Below, piece after piece: positions 16,388 to 24,777 of a stretch of 64,000 nt of DNA. Source of the stretch: Anaerolineae bacterium (GTDB lineage: Bacteria; Chloroflexota; Anaerolineae; Aggregatilineales; UBA3940); the NCBI GenBank assembly GCA_016926255.1, contig JAFGOY010000005.1, forward strand, positions 62,001 through 126,000, written 5' to 3'. The number at the start of each line of letters is the position of its first letter. The first letter of the stretch is position 1. A program made the translations under genes and the position numbers. The notes under the pieces were generated by a model that was not told the origin of the DNA, did no database searches, and worked only from the letters and a program-made list of their open reading frames with translations.

Positions 16388-18400
16388 ATGGGGAACGAAG
16401 CTCCCCGTTCACGCCGTTCGTGGACCGACAAACTAAACACCAGCAACCTGATCGATGCCTCAATTCTTGAACGCGAGGTTACCTTCAGGCCCTTTCCTCA
16501 TCCTGACGTCGACCCGTCCGAACTTAATCGGGACACATGGCGTATTCGTTTCGACCCGGCATCGGGAACCGGCGAGAGTTTTGGGCTGGATATCAACGGC
16601 GATATCCTGTTTGGACGTGGAACAAAACCCGATGATCTGTTCGACCTGACTCCCTATAACGCGACAGAAATGGGCGTCTCGCGCCTCCATGCAAAACTGC
16701 ATCCTACCGCAACGGCGCTGTATGTTGCCGATGTGGGCAGCACCAACGGGACGTTTCGCAACGGCCAGCCGATTGGCGTCAATACGCCCTACAACCTCAG
16801 TAACGGAGACACCCTTACTTTTGGCAGGCTCCAGTTCGTCATCCGGATCATCAAACGCCCTGCCGGGCATACCTCGATTCTTCGTCAAAAAGCAGACCTG
16901 GCCGATGCCCTGTCGCAGGTTGCCAAAGCGATCAGTTCCCAGGTTGAACTGGGCGCTGTTCTGCGACAGGTGTCCGAAGCAACAATGAATCTTACCCTTG
17001 CCACCGAAGCGGGCATCTGGCTGGTCGACGAGATTACCGGTGAACTTTTTCCGGCTGCGCAATATACCTTCGAGAACAACCAGTTCACAGAAATGGAGGT
17101 CGCCGCTACCGACGAGGCACTGGTAAGGGAAGTCATTTCGACCGGGCAGCCAGCACGGGTAGGCAGCCGCCCCGGCGAAGAGAAAATCAAGGTCAAAACC
17201 GATTATCTTGTCGAGGCATTGATCTATGTCCCGATCTCGCTGGGCGGTGTCGCTTTTGGTGTCCTGTCTGCCGCCCACCACGAAAAAGGCATGTCCTTCT
17301 CCGAGCGTGACGAACACCTGCTCTCGACCATCGCCGACTTTGCCGCCATCGCCATCCAGAATGTAAGGCTCTATTCTCAAAGCGAAGCCGACCGGACGCT
17401 GCTTTACCACATCCTCCAACAGGTCAAGGATCCGATCCTGGTCATCGATGAAGAAGATCGCCTGATCCTGGCTAACTACGCAGCCATGCCTTTCCTGAAC
17501 AAAATCGACCCAAACCAGAATCCCATCGGGCTGAAGTTAGCCAGCCTGACAGGCAGCCAATCACTGATCGAGATAACCGGCCATGCCTCCACCGACGAGG
17601 TGCAGCAGGGCGAGGTACAGCTCTCGGATGAGAAGGTCTTCAATACACATATCAACCGCATTACCGGTGTTGGCCGCGCCATCGTAATGCAGGATATCAG
17701 CAACCTGAAAGAGATCGACCGCGCGAAAACCGAAGTGATCGAGATGGTATCCCACCAGGTGCGCTCGCCGCTGACCGCGATCCTGTTATACATTGAGATG
17801 CTCAGCCGCACCGGGGAGCTTAATCCGCGCCAGCTCGAATTTGCTACGCAGGTCGGCAACAGTGTTCAACTCGTCACCGACACAATCAACGATTTACTCG
17901 ACCTCGGAAAGATCGAATCCGGCCTCGACCGGCAGCGCGAACCGGTCGATATCGTCAAGACGCTTCAATACGTGCATGACAAGCTGCGTGACCGGGCAGA
18001 AGCCAAGCAGCACGAATTCGAACTGAAGATCGACGGCAGCATTCCTATGGTTCACGGCAATCCTGTGCGGCTGCGACAGGCATTCATCAACCTGGTCGAC
18101 AACGCCATCAAATATACGCCGGAACAGGGCCAGGTGCTGGTATCGATTCAAGAGGAAGAAGGCCAGATCGTTATCCGCGTTCATGACAGTGGGATCGGTA
18201 TTTCACTGAAAGATCAGCCCCGTATCTTTGACAAGTTCTTTCGGGCAGAGGGTGTATCAGACCGTTTCGAAGGCACCGGCCTGGGGTTGAGCATCGTCAA
18301 AACGATCATCGAAGCGCACGAGGGGCGCATCTGGGTTGACAGCCGTGCCAAAAAGGGCACCACGTTTACCGTCGTTCTACCGGCTTTAGAGACTCGATAG
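16388..18400 (+). CDS. FHA-GAF-PAS sensor histidine kinase
   Basis: A 670-residue cytoplasmic kinase. An FHA phosphothreonine-binding domain (about 55-155; FGRGTKPDD, SRLHAKLHP, VGSTNGTFRNGQPI) is followed by GAF (about 175-330), PAS (about 335-435), HisKA with His456 (EMVSHQVRSPLTAIL) and HATPase_c with N, G1, F and G2 boxes (LVDNAIKYTP, HDSGIGIS, FDKFFR, GTGLGLSIVKTI). All catalytic motifs are present. An FHA domain on a histidine kinase suggests input from Ser/Thr kinases. The ATG at 16388 has TTGGAG at about 9 nt. The REC proteins immediately upstream are plausible phosphorylation partners. Confidence 0.92.
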   Translation: MGNEAPRSRRSWTDKLNTSNLIDASILEREVTFRPFPHPDVDPSELNRDTWRIRFDPASGTGESFGLDINGDILFGRGTKPDDLFDLTPYNATEMGVSRLHAKLHPTATALYVADVGSTNGTFRNGQPIGVNTPYNLSNGDTLTFGRLQFVIRIIKRPAGHTSILRQKADLADALSQVAKAISSQVELGAVLRQVSEATMNLTLATEAGIWLVDEITGELFPAAQYTFENNQFTEMEVAATDEALVREVISTGQPARVGSRPGEEKIKVKTDYLVEALIYVPISLGGVAFGVLSAAHHEKGMSFSERDEHLLSTIADFAAIAIQNVRLYSQSEADRTLLYHILQQVKDPILVIDEEDRLILANYAAMPFLNKIDPNQNPIGLKLASLTGSQSLIEITGHASTDEVQQGEVQLSDEKVFNTHINRITGVGRAIVMQDISNLKEIDRAKTEVIEMVSHQVRSPLTAILLYIEMLSRTGELNPRQLEFATQVGNSVQLVTDTINDLLDLGKIESGLDRQREPVDIVKTLQYVHDKLRDRAEAKQHEFELKIDGSIPMVHGNPVRLRQAFINLVDNAIKYTPEQGQVLVSIQEEEGQIVIRVHDSGIGISLKDQPRIFDKFFRAEGVSDRFEGTGLGLSIVKTIIEAHEGRIWVDSRAKKGTTFTVVLPALETR

Positions 18401-18427
18401 ATTCTTGTTCTGTATTGGTAGGTGCTT

Positions 18428-18778
18428 ATGCAATTGACCGGCATGTTGTCTCGTTTATTCAGGCCGCGACAGAGAATCTCAACAGCGGAGATTGAACACG
18501 AAACCGGGGCCGGGGGTGATGATCCGGCTCCCTGGGTCGTTGTCCTGACGACGTACAGCATCGTCCAGGCTCAACTGGCGCTGGCTCGCTTGCGAGACGA
18601 GGGCATCCTCACACGGCTGCGCCAGGAAGCGGCCAGCCGAGCCATTCCCGTCGACTTCGGGATCATCGGACGGATCGATATCCTGGTACCGGATGGTTCA
18701 GAGGAAAAAGCCGCGCAGGTCATCGCAGAGACGATTAACGTCGATCTCCCGGATGAACAGGACGATTGGGAGACCTGA
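18428..18778 (+). CDS. DUF2007-type small protein
   Basis: The 116-residue product has a C-terminal domain of about 70 residues (VVVLTTYSIVQAQLALARL to IDILVPDGSEEKAAQVI) matching the DUF2007 family, annotated in general as putative signal transducing; the biochemical role is unknown. The N-terminal 40 residues are charged and probably disordered. It lies 27 bp after the FHA kinase and 41 bp before the peptidase gene, apparently in one operon. An in-frame GTG at 18422 is an alternative start. Confidence 0.7.
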   Translation: MQLTGMLSRLFRPRQRISTAEIEHETGAGGDDPAPWVVVLTTYSIVQAQLALARLRDEGILTRLRQEAASRAIPVDFGIIGRIDILVPDGSEEKAAQVIAETINVDLPDEQDDWET

Positions 18779-18819
18779 CAGCGGAAGTGGAATAGGGATA
18801 ATCCCAAATCGAGTAAAAA

Positions 18820-19812
18820 ATGGCAGAGAAAACGTCAGATACGATTACCGATGTACCCGGCATCAAGGTCGGGCACGCGCAGGATTTTGACGCCATCACC
18901 GGTTGTACCGTCGTCATTTGCGAAGACGGGGCAGTCGGCGGTGTCGACCAGCGCGGCGGGGCACCCGGCACCCGTGAAACCGACCTGCTGCGCCCCATGC
19001 ATCTCGTCGAGCGGGTTCACGCCGTGCTGCTCACCGGGGGCAGCGCCTTTGGGTTGGATGCCGCCGCCGGGGTGATGGCCTACCTCGAATCACGCAAAAT
19101 CGGGTTCAATGCAGGTGTCGCCCGCGTACCGATTGTTCCGGCAGCCGTCCTCTTCGATCTCGACATTGGCAGTTCGGACATTCGCCCCGATGCGGAAATG
19201 GGCCGAAAAGCCTGCGAAGCTGCCTCCGCCGACCCGGTCGAGCAGGGTAGCGTCGGGGTTGGAACAGGCGCACGGGTGGGCTTTCTTTTCGGCCCGAACT
19301 ACCGCATGAAAGGCGGGATCGGATCGGCCAGCATCAGACTCGGCGGTGGAATTGTCGTCGGGGCGCTGGTGGCCGTCAACTGCTATGGCGATGTCGTCGA
19401 CCCGGATACCGGGCAGATCGTCGCCGGGGCACGAAAACCGACCGCCAGGTACGAGTTTGCCGATACGTTAGCCACGCTGCACACGTTCGTCGGCAAAACG
19501 GTCGACGCGCTCGCCGTGAGCAACACGGTGATCGGCGTGGTGGCGACTAACGCCGGGCTGGGCAAAGACCAAGCAAATAAAGTCGCCGAGATGGCTCACG
19601 ATGGCCTTGCCAGGGCTGTCCGCCCGGCCCATACTATGCTGGATGGCGACACGATTTTCGCGCTGTCCACCGGAAAAAAGAAGTCGAGCGTCAATGTCAT
19701 TGGGGCCTATGCCGCCGAAGTCGTCGCCCAGGCGATTGTCAACGGTGTCCGCGCCGCTGCCTCGCTGGGAGACTGTATCACAGCTCAGGATATGATTACC
19801 GGGAATCGATAA
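18820..19812 (+). CDS. P1 family (S58, DmpA-like) aminopeptidase
   Basis: Members are self-processing N-terminal nucleophile hydrolases related to DmpA and BapA beta-peptidyl aminopeptidases. Signatures are TDVPGIKVGHAQD near the start, LTGGSAFGLDAAAGVM, GTGARVGFLFG and the region of autocleavage SNTVIGVVATNAG. The 330-residue length agrees with the family, and there is no signal peptide. It follows the DUF2007 gene by 41 bp and precedes the ATPase gene by 15 bp. Substrate is not predictable. Confidence 0.88.
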   Translation: MAEKTSDTITDVPGIKVGHAQDFDAITGCTVVICEDGAVGGVDQRGGAPGTRETDLLRPMHLVERVHAVLLTGGSAFGLDAAAGVMAYLESRKIGFNAGVARVPIVPAAVLFDLDIGSSDIRPDAEMGRKACEAASADPVEQGSVGVGTGARVGFLFGPNYRMKGGIGSASIRLGGGIVVGALVAVNCYGDVVDPDTGQIVAGARKPTARYEFADTLATLHTFVGKTVDALAVSNTVIGVVATNAGLGKDQANKVAEMAHDGLARAVRPAHTMLDGDTIFALSTGKKKSSVNVIGAYAAEVVAQAIVNGVRAAASLGDCITAQDMITGNR

Positions 19813-19827
19813 AGAAAGTGTACCGTA

Positions 19828-21798
19828 ATGATGAAACGTGAAAACAGCCATGGCTTCAGATTATCCGACGCAGCCGAAACCCCCGCCCTCCACGCTCTTT
19901 CCCTCGTCGGGCGAAATGCCGAGCTTGCCATCATATCCGAACGGCTGGACGCGCTCTCCAAACAGAAGGGGAGCAAACTGGCCCTGGAAGGTGAAAGCGG
20001 TGTTGGGAAATCACGCCTCGCCTGGGAAGCGGTCAACCTGGCCTACCAGCACGGCCTCGACAGCCTGCTGATCGACTGTCGGGGAAGCCTGAACCGTCCT
20101 TTCGATCCCATTACCGATCTGGTCCGAGCCCTGTTAGAAGTTGAACCCGGCCAGTCGTCAGAGGCTCAGCGCAAACAGGCTTTGCAGGCGATAAACAAGT
20201 TAGGGCTTGCCGACCGCAGCGACGAGTTCATGAAGCTGTTCGGGCTGCCATCAACCGGGGCGCTTGAAGCCGCCACCCAGCAGATGCAGGCTGCCGAGCC
20301 GACCAGCACGATCATCCTGTCCGGAGATGCCGCCCTGCCCGGCCTGATCGCCCGCCTGTTGAAAAACTGGAGCAGCAGCCAGCGCTCCGGGGAGAGGCCG
20401 CTCCTATTGATCTTCGAAGACCTCGACGAGGCCAGTGAACCGGCGCGAAGTGTTTGCCTCAGCCTGGCTCAGCGTACTAACGAACTGCCCCTGTGTATCC
20501 TTGCCACCTATACCCTCGGCGCAGCCAGCGATATCCACACCGTTTTCGAAGGCAGCGTCGTGAAGCTGAATCGTCTTCAACCGGCGGATGCATTATCGCT
20601 CGGTGCGAGTATGGCCAGTGTTCCCCGCATCCCGGAAGACCTTGTGCAGCCTTTCATGGAATACACCGGGGGCCTCCCCCTGTCGATCTGGCTGGCTGCC
20701 CGCCGTCTCGCCGGAGGCCAGACGATCGAACCTGTTTCGTCGATCCTTGCCGCACAGGTCGACAGCCTGACGGAAGGTCAGCGCGAAACGCTGCTTGCGG
20801 CGGCGATCCTTGGTGATGGTATGCGGATCGGTGCGCTGCGCACCGTTCGCGGTAATGTTCACGAAGAGGAACTCTTCGAAGATTTGTCGGCCCTGGTCAA
20901 AGAAAGCTGGTTGGACGCCAGCGGTGTTGGGCGTCTGAGGGTATACCGGTTCACCAACCGCCTTGTTCGTGAGATGATCACAAAGAGCATCCCCCACGAC
21001 TTGAAGGAAAAGCTACACCAGCGGGCAGGCGATTATTTCGCAGTCCCGGCGACCGGTCGGCGGCTGCGGGCCGAAGCGGCGATCCATCATTATATGAAAG
21101 CCTCCGCCCCCGACCGCGCCCTGTCGGTGATCGACATGGCACTGGCCGAGGCCCGGCGCTCGCTTGACCGGGATCGAACGCTTAAGCTCTACCGGCGCGG
21201 TGCTGAAATCGCACGGGGAGTTCCCGAACTCAGTACGAGGCAGGCAGAACTCGCCGAGAAGCTGGGTGATATGTACGTCGCGGCAGGCGATTATGCCGCC
21301 GCTGCCCAGGTTTACCGCGAACTCAGCCCGCCCGACAGTCCGTTCATCATTCACAGCAAACTGGCCCTCTCCCTGATCGCCGTCGAACCATTCATGGCCG
21401 TCCGCACCCTGCCCGATGTGATCAACACCCTGCCGATCAGCGAGAACGACGATCTGCGCTGGCGCCTGGAAGCCGGTTACGTCTGGGCGCTGGCTCTGAG
21501 CGATCAGGACTACGAGGCCCTGCGCCGCTGCCGCGATGTTCTCTCACAGATGACCAATACCTCTGGGTTAGGCGGCGCGCGCGCCCTGATGCGCGGGATG
21601 CTCGGTATGGTGCTCCACTACCAGGGCGAACACGAAGATGCCTATACTCACCTCGAATCGGCGCGGGCAGGTTGGGGCGCGCGCGGCGATCAGGATGCGG
21701 TGTTGCTGATCAACCAGGTATTGATCGATATGCCCGCTGACGAAATCACCCGGTCATGGCTGCGGCTGGTGATGAAACCGCTACTTGTTCATAACTGA
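19828..21798 (+). CDS. Large AAA/STAND-type ATPase with helical repeats
   Basis: The N-terminal half is a P-loop ATPase: Walker A GESGVGKSRL (about residue 55) and Walker B LLLIFEDLDEA (about 195), as in the predicted ATPase/ORC1-like AAA group that in other proteins sits behind cyclase or LuxR modules. Residues 400-656 are alpha-helical repeats of TPR type (LAEKLGDMYVAAGDYAAAAQVYREL). No output domain is present, so it may be a scaffold or switch that recruits others. It begins 15 bp after the P1 peptidase stop and its 3' end overlaps the convergent GIY-YIG gene by 10 bp. The residue after SGVGK fits an active ATPase. Confidence 0.8.
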   Translation: MMKRENSHGFRLSDAAETPALHALSLVGRNAELAIISERLDALSKQKGSKLALEGESGVGKSRLAWEAVNLAYQHGLDSLLIDCRGSLNRPFDPITDLVRALLEVEPGQSSEAQRKQALQAINKLGLADRSDEFMKLFGLPSTGALEAATQQMQAAEPTSTIILSGDAALPGLIARLLKNWSSSQRSGERPLLLIFEDLDEASEPARSVCLSLAQRTNELPLCILATYTLGAASDIHTVFEGSVVKLNRLQPADALSLGASMASVPRIPEDLVQPFMEYTGGLPLSIWLAARRLAGGQTIEPVSSILAAQVDSLTEGQRETLLAAAILGDGMRIGALRTVRGNVHEEELFEDLSALVKESWLDASGVGRLRVYRFTNRLVREMITKSIPHDLKEKLHQRAGDYFAVPATGRRLRAEAAIHHYMKASAPDRALSVIDMALAEARRSLDRDRTLKLYRRGAEIARGVPELSTRQAELAEKLGDMYVAAGDYAAAAQVYRELSPPDSPFIIHSKLALSLIAVEPFMAVRTLPDVINTLPISENDDLRWRLEAGYVWALALSDQDYEALRRCRDVLSQMTNTSGLGGARALMRGMLGMVLHYQGEHEDAYTHLESARAGWGARGDQDAVLLINQVLIDMPADEITRSWLRLVMKPLLVHN

Positions 21799-22259
21799 TC
21801 GATCGTCACCCGATCCGGACATCCCAGCGATTCCCAGACCACATCGAGCCGCAATTCGGGGATCGCATACAGGTGCGATTGACAGTCACAATCCGATGAG
21901 CCAAAGCCCGGCGCGGGGACATCGATGCCGGGCAGGTTCTCCAGCAGCCGCGACCAGCGACATTCCAACCGGTCCGGTGACATGGTAACCCAGACTTCTC
22001 TGACCGGGTAAAGCTCGGTCAGCGTGTCGATATGCCAGTGAAGGCATTTATCGGCACGTAGATGGCGCAGCACCCGCGCTCGCAGCCCCCCCGATCCGTG
22101 TGCGCTGCCCACATAGGCGTAAATTCCTTCCGGTAAAACGACTTCGCCCAGCTTCCCGACCTGCCCTCTGAATGCCCCATCGACCTCCACAATCAAGACG
22201 TAGGTTCCCGCCTGATCCGGGATCGACTCACCGGGGTGGTTTTTGGCATATCGAGCCAT
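21789..22259 (-). CDS. GIY-YIG-like protein (DUF123 family)
   Basis: The 156-residue product shows the DUF123 version of the GIY-YIG fold: GTYVLIVEVDG, LPEGIYAYVGSAHGSGGLRARV and LHWHIDTLTEL. These proteins are related to GIY-YIG nucleases but their activity is not established. The C-terminal section has a Cys pair (SDCDCQSH), present in many relatives. The gene is convergent with the ATPase gene and divergent from the AEC transporter gene, so it is probably monocistronic. Confidence 0.85.
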   Translation of the reverse strand: MARYAKNHPGESIPDQAGTYVLIVEVDGAFRGQVGKLGEVVLPEGIYAYVGSAHGSGGLRARVLRHLRADKCLHWHIDTLTELYPVREVWVTMSPDRLECRWSRLLENLPGIDVPAPGFGSSDCDCQSHLYAIPELRLDVVWESLGCPDRVTIDQL

Positions 22260-22323
22260 CGCTGGTAATCTCCCCTACTATTGTCTACCGAACAGTCCAG
22301 TTGATGCGGTCAATCATAGCACC

Positions 22324-23223
22324 ATGCTGCCATTACACATCTTTTACACCATCGTCCTGCCGATCTTCATCATCATCGGGGTCGGGTACCTGCTCGACAA
22401 AGTCTTCGAGTTGGACATCGCCACGCTGACCAAAGTGCTCTTCTACGTGATCTCCCCGGTGATCACCTTCAACACGCTGGTCGGCACCGAGTTGGGATCG
22501 ACGGAAATCTTCTATATCGGTGCGATTGTCATCATTTACCAGTTCGTCATGTATGCGATCAGTCATGGCATCTTTTCGTTGAAGCCCTTCCGAAAGGATC
22601 GCCCCGTCCTCGCCTGCTCATCGACCTTTTTCAACTCCGGTAATTACGGCTTCCCGTTCATGCTGCTGGCCTTTGGCGAGCGCGGCCTCGAAGTGGCGGC
22701 CCTGGTCATCCCCGCACAGGCGCTCATCCTGTTCTCCCTCGGCCTGATCTCGTTGAGCGGCGAGCGCAGCCTGAAGGAATCGGCCAAGCGGCTGATCAAG
22801 GTGCCGATCCTCTACGCGTTGGTGCTGGGCCTGATCGTCCGGCTCCTGAACATTCCGATCCCCGAAGTGCTGACCGTGCCTCTCAAAGAAATAAACAATG
22901 GCATGGTTCCGCTGGCGCTGATCACGCTGGGAGCGCAGCTTTCGCGGAGCAAGATCGACGGAAACCTGTTGCCAATCGCCAGCGCGTCGACGCTCCGGCT
23001 GCTGGTCGGGCCGCTGGCCGTCGCGCTGATCGCCCTGCTGATGGACGTCCCGCGCGATCTGACTGCCATGCTGATCGCCATCGCCGGGCTGCCGACCGCA
23101 GTCAATATCTTCATCCTGTCGAAAGAATTCGGGAAAAGCCCTGAGCTTGCCTCACAGATGGTTTTCTGGACGACACTGCTCAGCGCGATCAGCCTGCCGC
23201 TGCTGCTGATCGTCGTCCGGTAG
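22324..23223 (+). CDS. AEC family (auxin efflux carrier-like) transporter
   Basis: A 299-residue protein with about ten membrane segments arranged as two halves, with the family motif FFNSGNYGFPFMLLAFGE in the first half and AGLPTAVNIFILSKEFG in the second. AEC proteins move small organic anions such as malate or malonate across the inner membrane; the substrate here is unknown. The ATG at 22324 begins directly with the first hydrophobic helix; an in-frame start at 22243 would overlap the divergent gene. A block of palindromes follows. Confidence 0.88.
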   Translation: MLPLHIFYTIVLPIFIIIGVGYLLDKVFELDIATLTKVLFYVISPVITFNTLVGTELGSTEIFYIGAIVIIYQFVMYAISHGIFSLKPFRKDRPVLACSSTFFNSGNYGFPFMLLAFGERGLEVAALVIPAQALILFSLGLISLSGERSLKESAKRLIKVPILYALVLGLIVRLLNIPIPEVLTVPLKEINNGMVPLALITLGAQLSRSKIDGNLLPIASASTLRLLVGPLAVALIALLMDVPRDLTAMLIAIAGLPTAVNIFILSKEFGKSPELASQMVFWTTLLSAISLPLLLIVVR

Positions 23224-23263
23224 AAGGCAGCGCTATTTGCAGTGACTTCGCCCCTGCAATCCC

Positions 23264-23293
23264 GCAAACTTTTAGAAAAAGTTTGACCAAAAC
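23264..23293 (+). repeat. Dispersed 29-30 bp element, copy 1
   Basis: The stretch beginning GCAAACTTTT and ending TTTGACCAAAAC is found again, inverted and nearly identical, at 63563-63591. The central part can fold (AAACTTTT/AAAAAGTTT). Confidence 0.65.
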
Positions 23294-23299
23294 GCCATT

Positions 23300-23328
23300 T
23301 CATTTATCGGGCTGTGCCCGATAAATGA
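23300..23328. terminator. Perfect 13-bp hairpin between convergent genes
   Basis: TCATTTATCGGGC, loop TGT, GCCCGATAAATGA. It lies between the convergent AEC and glycosyltransferase genes. There is no strong T-run, so it may be a bidirectional terminator or a REP-like element; two smaller palindromes follow (GGGAAATTATTTCCC, GGGGCAGCGCCCC). Confidence 0.5.
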
Positions 23329-23382
23329 TTTAAGAGTGAAGGGAAATTATTTCCCTTCCGGGGTACGGGGCAGCGCCCCGGA

Positions 23383-24777
23383 TCAGACTAATGAAGGATT
23401 GGCCCGGCGTCTCGACAGCGCATCCCAGGCTTGCACGCTGGCGTAGGCAGCGAAGATCGTCAGGGCGAACATCGCCGGGAAGACATAGCGCGGCTCGATC
23501 AGCAGCACGGCCGTCACGCCGAACACGTAGACGATCCACGCGGCCAGCGGCGAGGTCTTCCACCAGTCCTCTTTGATCGCCAGCACGATCCCGGCAACCC
23601 CGCCGATCAGCGCCCAGTAGTGCCAGATGTACATCAGCAGCCGCCGCCACAATGCGGGGACAGCCAGCACATAACTCAAGGGCACCTCGCCGATCAGGAA
23701 ATCACCCAGCGCGCTCTTGATCCCTGCCCCGCTCGGCGTGCCGATCACCGTCCCGTAGGGCTGAACGGTCGCCCTTAGCGTATCGCCCAGCACACGCCCC
23801 AGCCACACAAAGGGCTGATCGAAGATGTTTTGCAGCCCCGCCGATACGTATTCGCTGCCCTGCACTTCGGGGTTGTCCCCCTGCCAGCCATCGTAGCCGG
23901 TATCCTCGGCGGCGGCTTCGGCCATCGCCTCGTCGCTGTTGATGTCGCGCCCGTTCTCGCGGGTGGTGCGCCAGAAGTGAACGAACACCGAATCGACCAG
24001 CGGGGTGAACTCGCGGGTCAGGTAGATCGTCCGCACCTGCCAGGGAGTGATCACCAGCACGGCCAGCCCTACCAGCCAGCCCAGCCCGCGCAGCATCCGT
24101 CGGCGTTTCTCGCCCGTAAACCAGAGATGCGCAAAAAGCAGCACCGGGAACGCTATCGGCACGGGGCGGGTCAGCAGCGATAATCCCAGCACCACCCCCG
24201 ACCACTTGAACAGGCGCAGCCCGATCTTTTCGTCTTCGGCCAGCACCGCCTGATAGTACAGGTAGAGAAAGACTGTAAAAAGGAAGATGAACAGCGTCTC
24301 CGAGGTGATCGTCGCCGAGGAGAACACATCACGCAGATCGAGCGCCTGCACGACCAGCGCCACACGCGCCACACGCTCGTCGAACAGCTTCTTTGCCAGA
24401 AGGTAGAGCATCAACGCGGTGAGTGTCCCGGTCACCGACTGGGCGATCCTCGAGGCGACCACCTGCGCCACCGGGTTCGAATCGGGGATCAGTTGGAAGT
24501 AGGGCATCAGGAAGACCGGGTACCCCGGCCCGATGGAGGTTGTCGCCCCCTGCCACCAGGGTTCGGTCGGCCTGAGCGGTTTGGGCAGCCCCAGGATTCG
24601 ATTGGGCTGCTGGGCGTTCTTGATATAGAACGGGCCGTCGCCGGAATAGGGATTATCGTCGCAGAACACGACCAGCATCACGGTGATGCGCAGCACCAGC
24701 GCCACGACCAGCACAATCCAGACGAAGCGGTCGAGTTTTAATTTCTGACGGTTACTTTTTGCTCCCAGGTTTCCCAT
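23383..24777 (-). CDS. ArnT/PMT-type membrane glycosyltransferase B
   Basis: A protein of 464 residues with about ten hydrophobic segments. The first periplasmic loop starts NPYSGDGPFY, occupying the place of the acidic catalytic motif in GT-C enzymes, and the helices that follow (TLTALMLYLLAKKLFDERVA, SATITSETLFIFL) match the family. A long loop rich in Asp/Glu (about 280-330) is outside. The ATG at 24777 with GGGGAA upstream is preferred over a TTG at 24804; it overlaps the end of the preceding glycosyltransferase by 26 bp, which implies translational coupling. Probably glycosylates an envelope lipid or protein; substrate unknown. Confidence 0.78.
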   Translation of the reverse strand: MGNLGAKSNRQKLKLDRFVWIVLVVALVLRITVMLVVFCDDNPYSGDGPFYIKNAQQPNRILGLPKPLRPTEPWWQGATTSIGPGYPVFLMPYFQLIPDSNPVAQVVASRIAQSVTGTLTALMLYLLAKKLFDERVARVALVVQALDLRDVFSSATITSETLFIFLFTVFLYLYYQAVLAEDEKIGLRLFKWSGVVLGLSLLTRPVPIAFPVLLFAHLWFTGEKRRRMLRGLGWLVGLAVLVITPWQVRTIYLTREFTPLVDSVFVHFWRTTRENGRDINSDEAMAEAAAEDTGYDGWQGDNPEVQGSEYVSAGLQNIFDQPFVWLGRVLGDTLRATVQPYGTVIGTPSGAGIKSALGDFLIGEVPLSYVLAVPALWRRLLMYIWHYWALIGGVAGIVLAIKEDWWKTSPLAAWIVYVFGVTAVLLIEPRYVFPAMFALTIFAAYASVQAWDALSRRRANPSLV

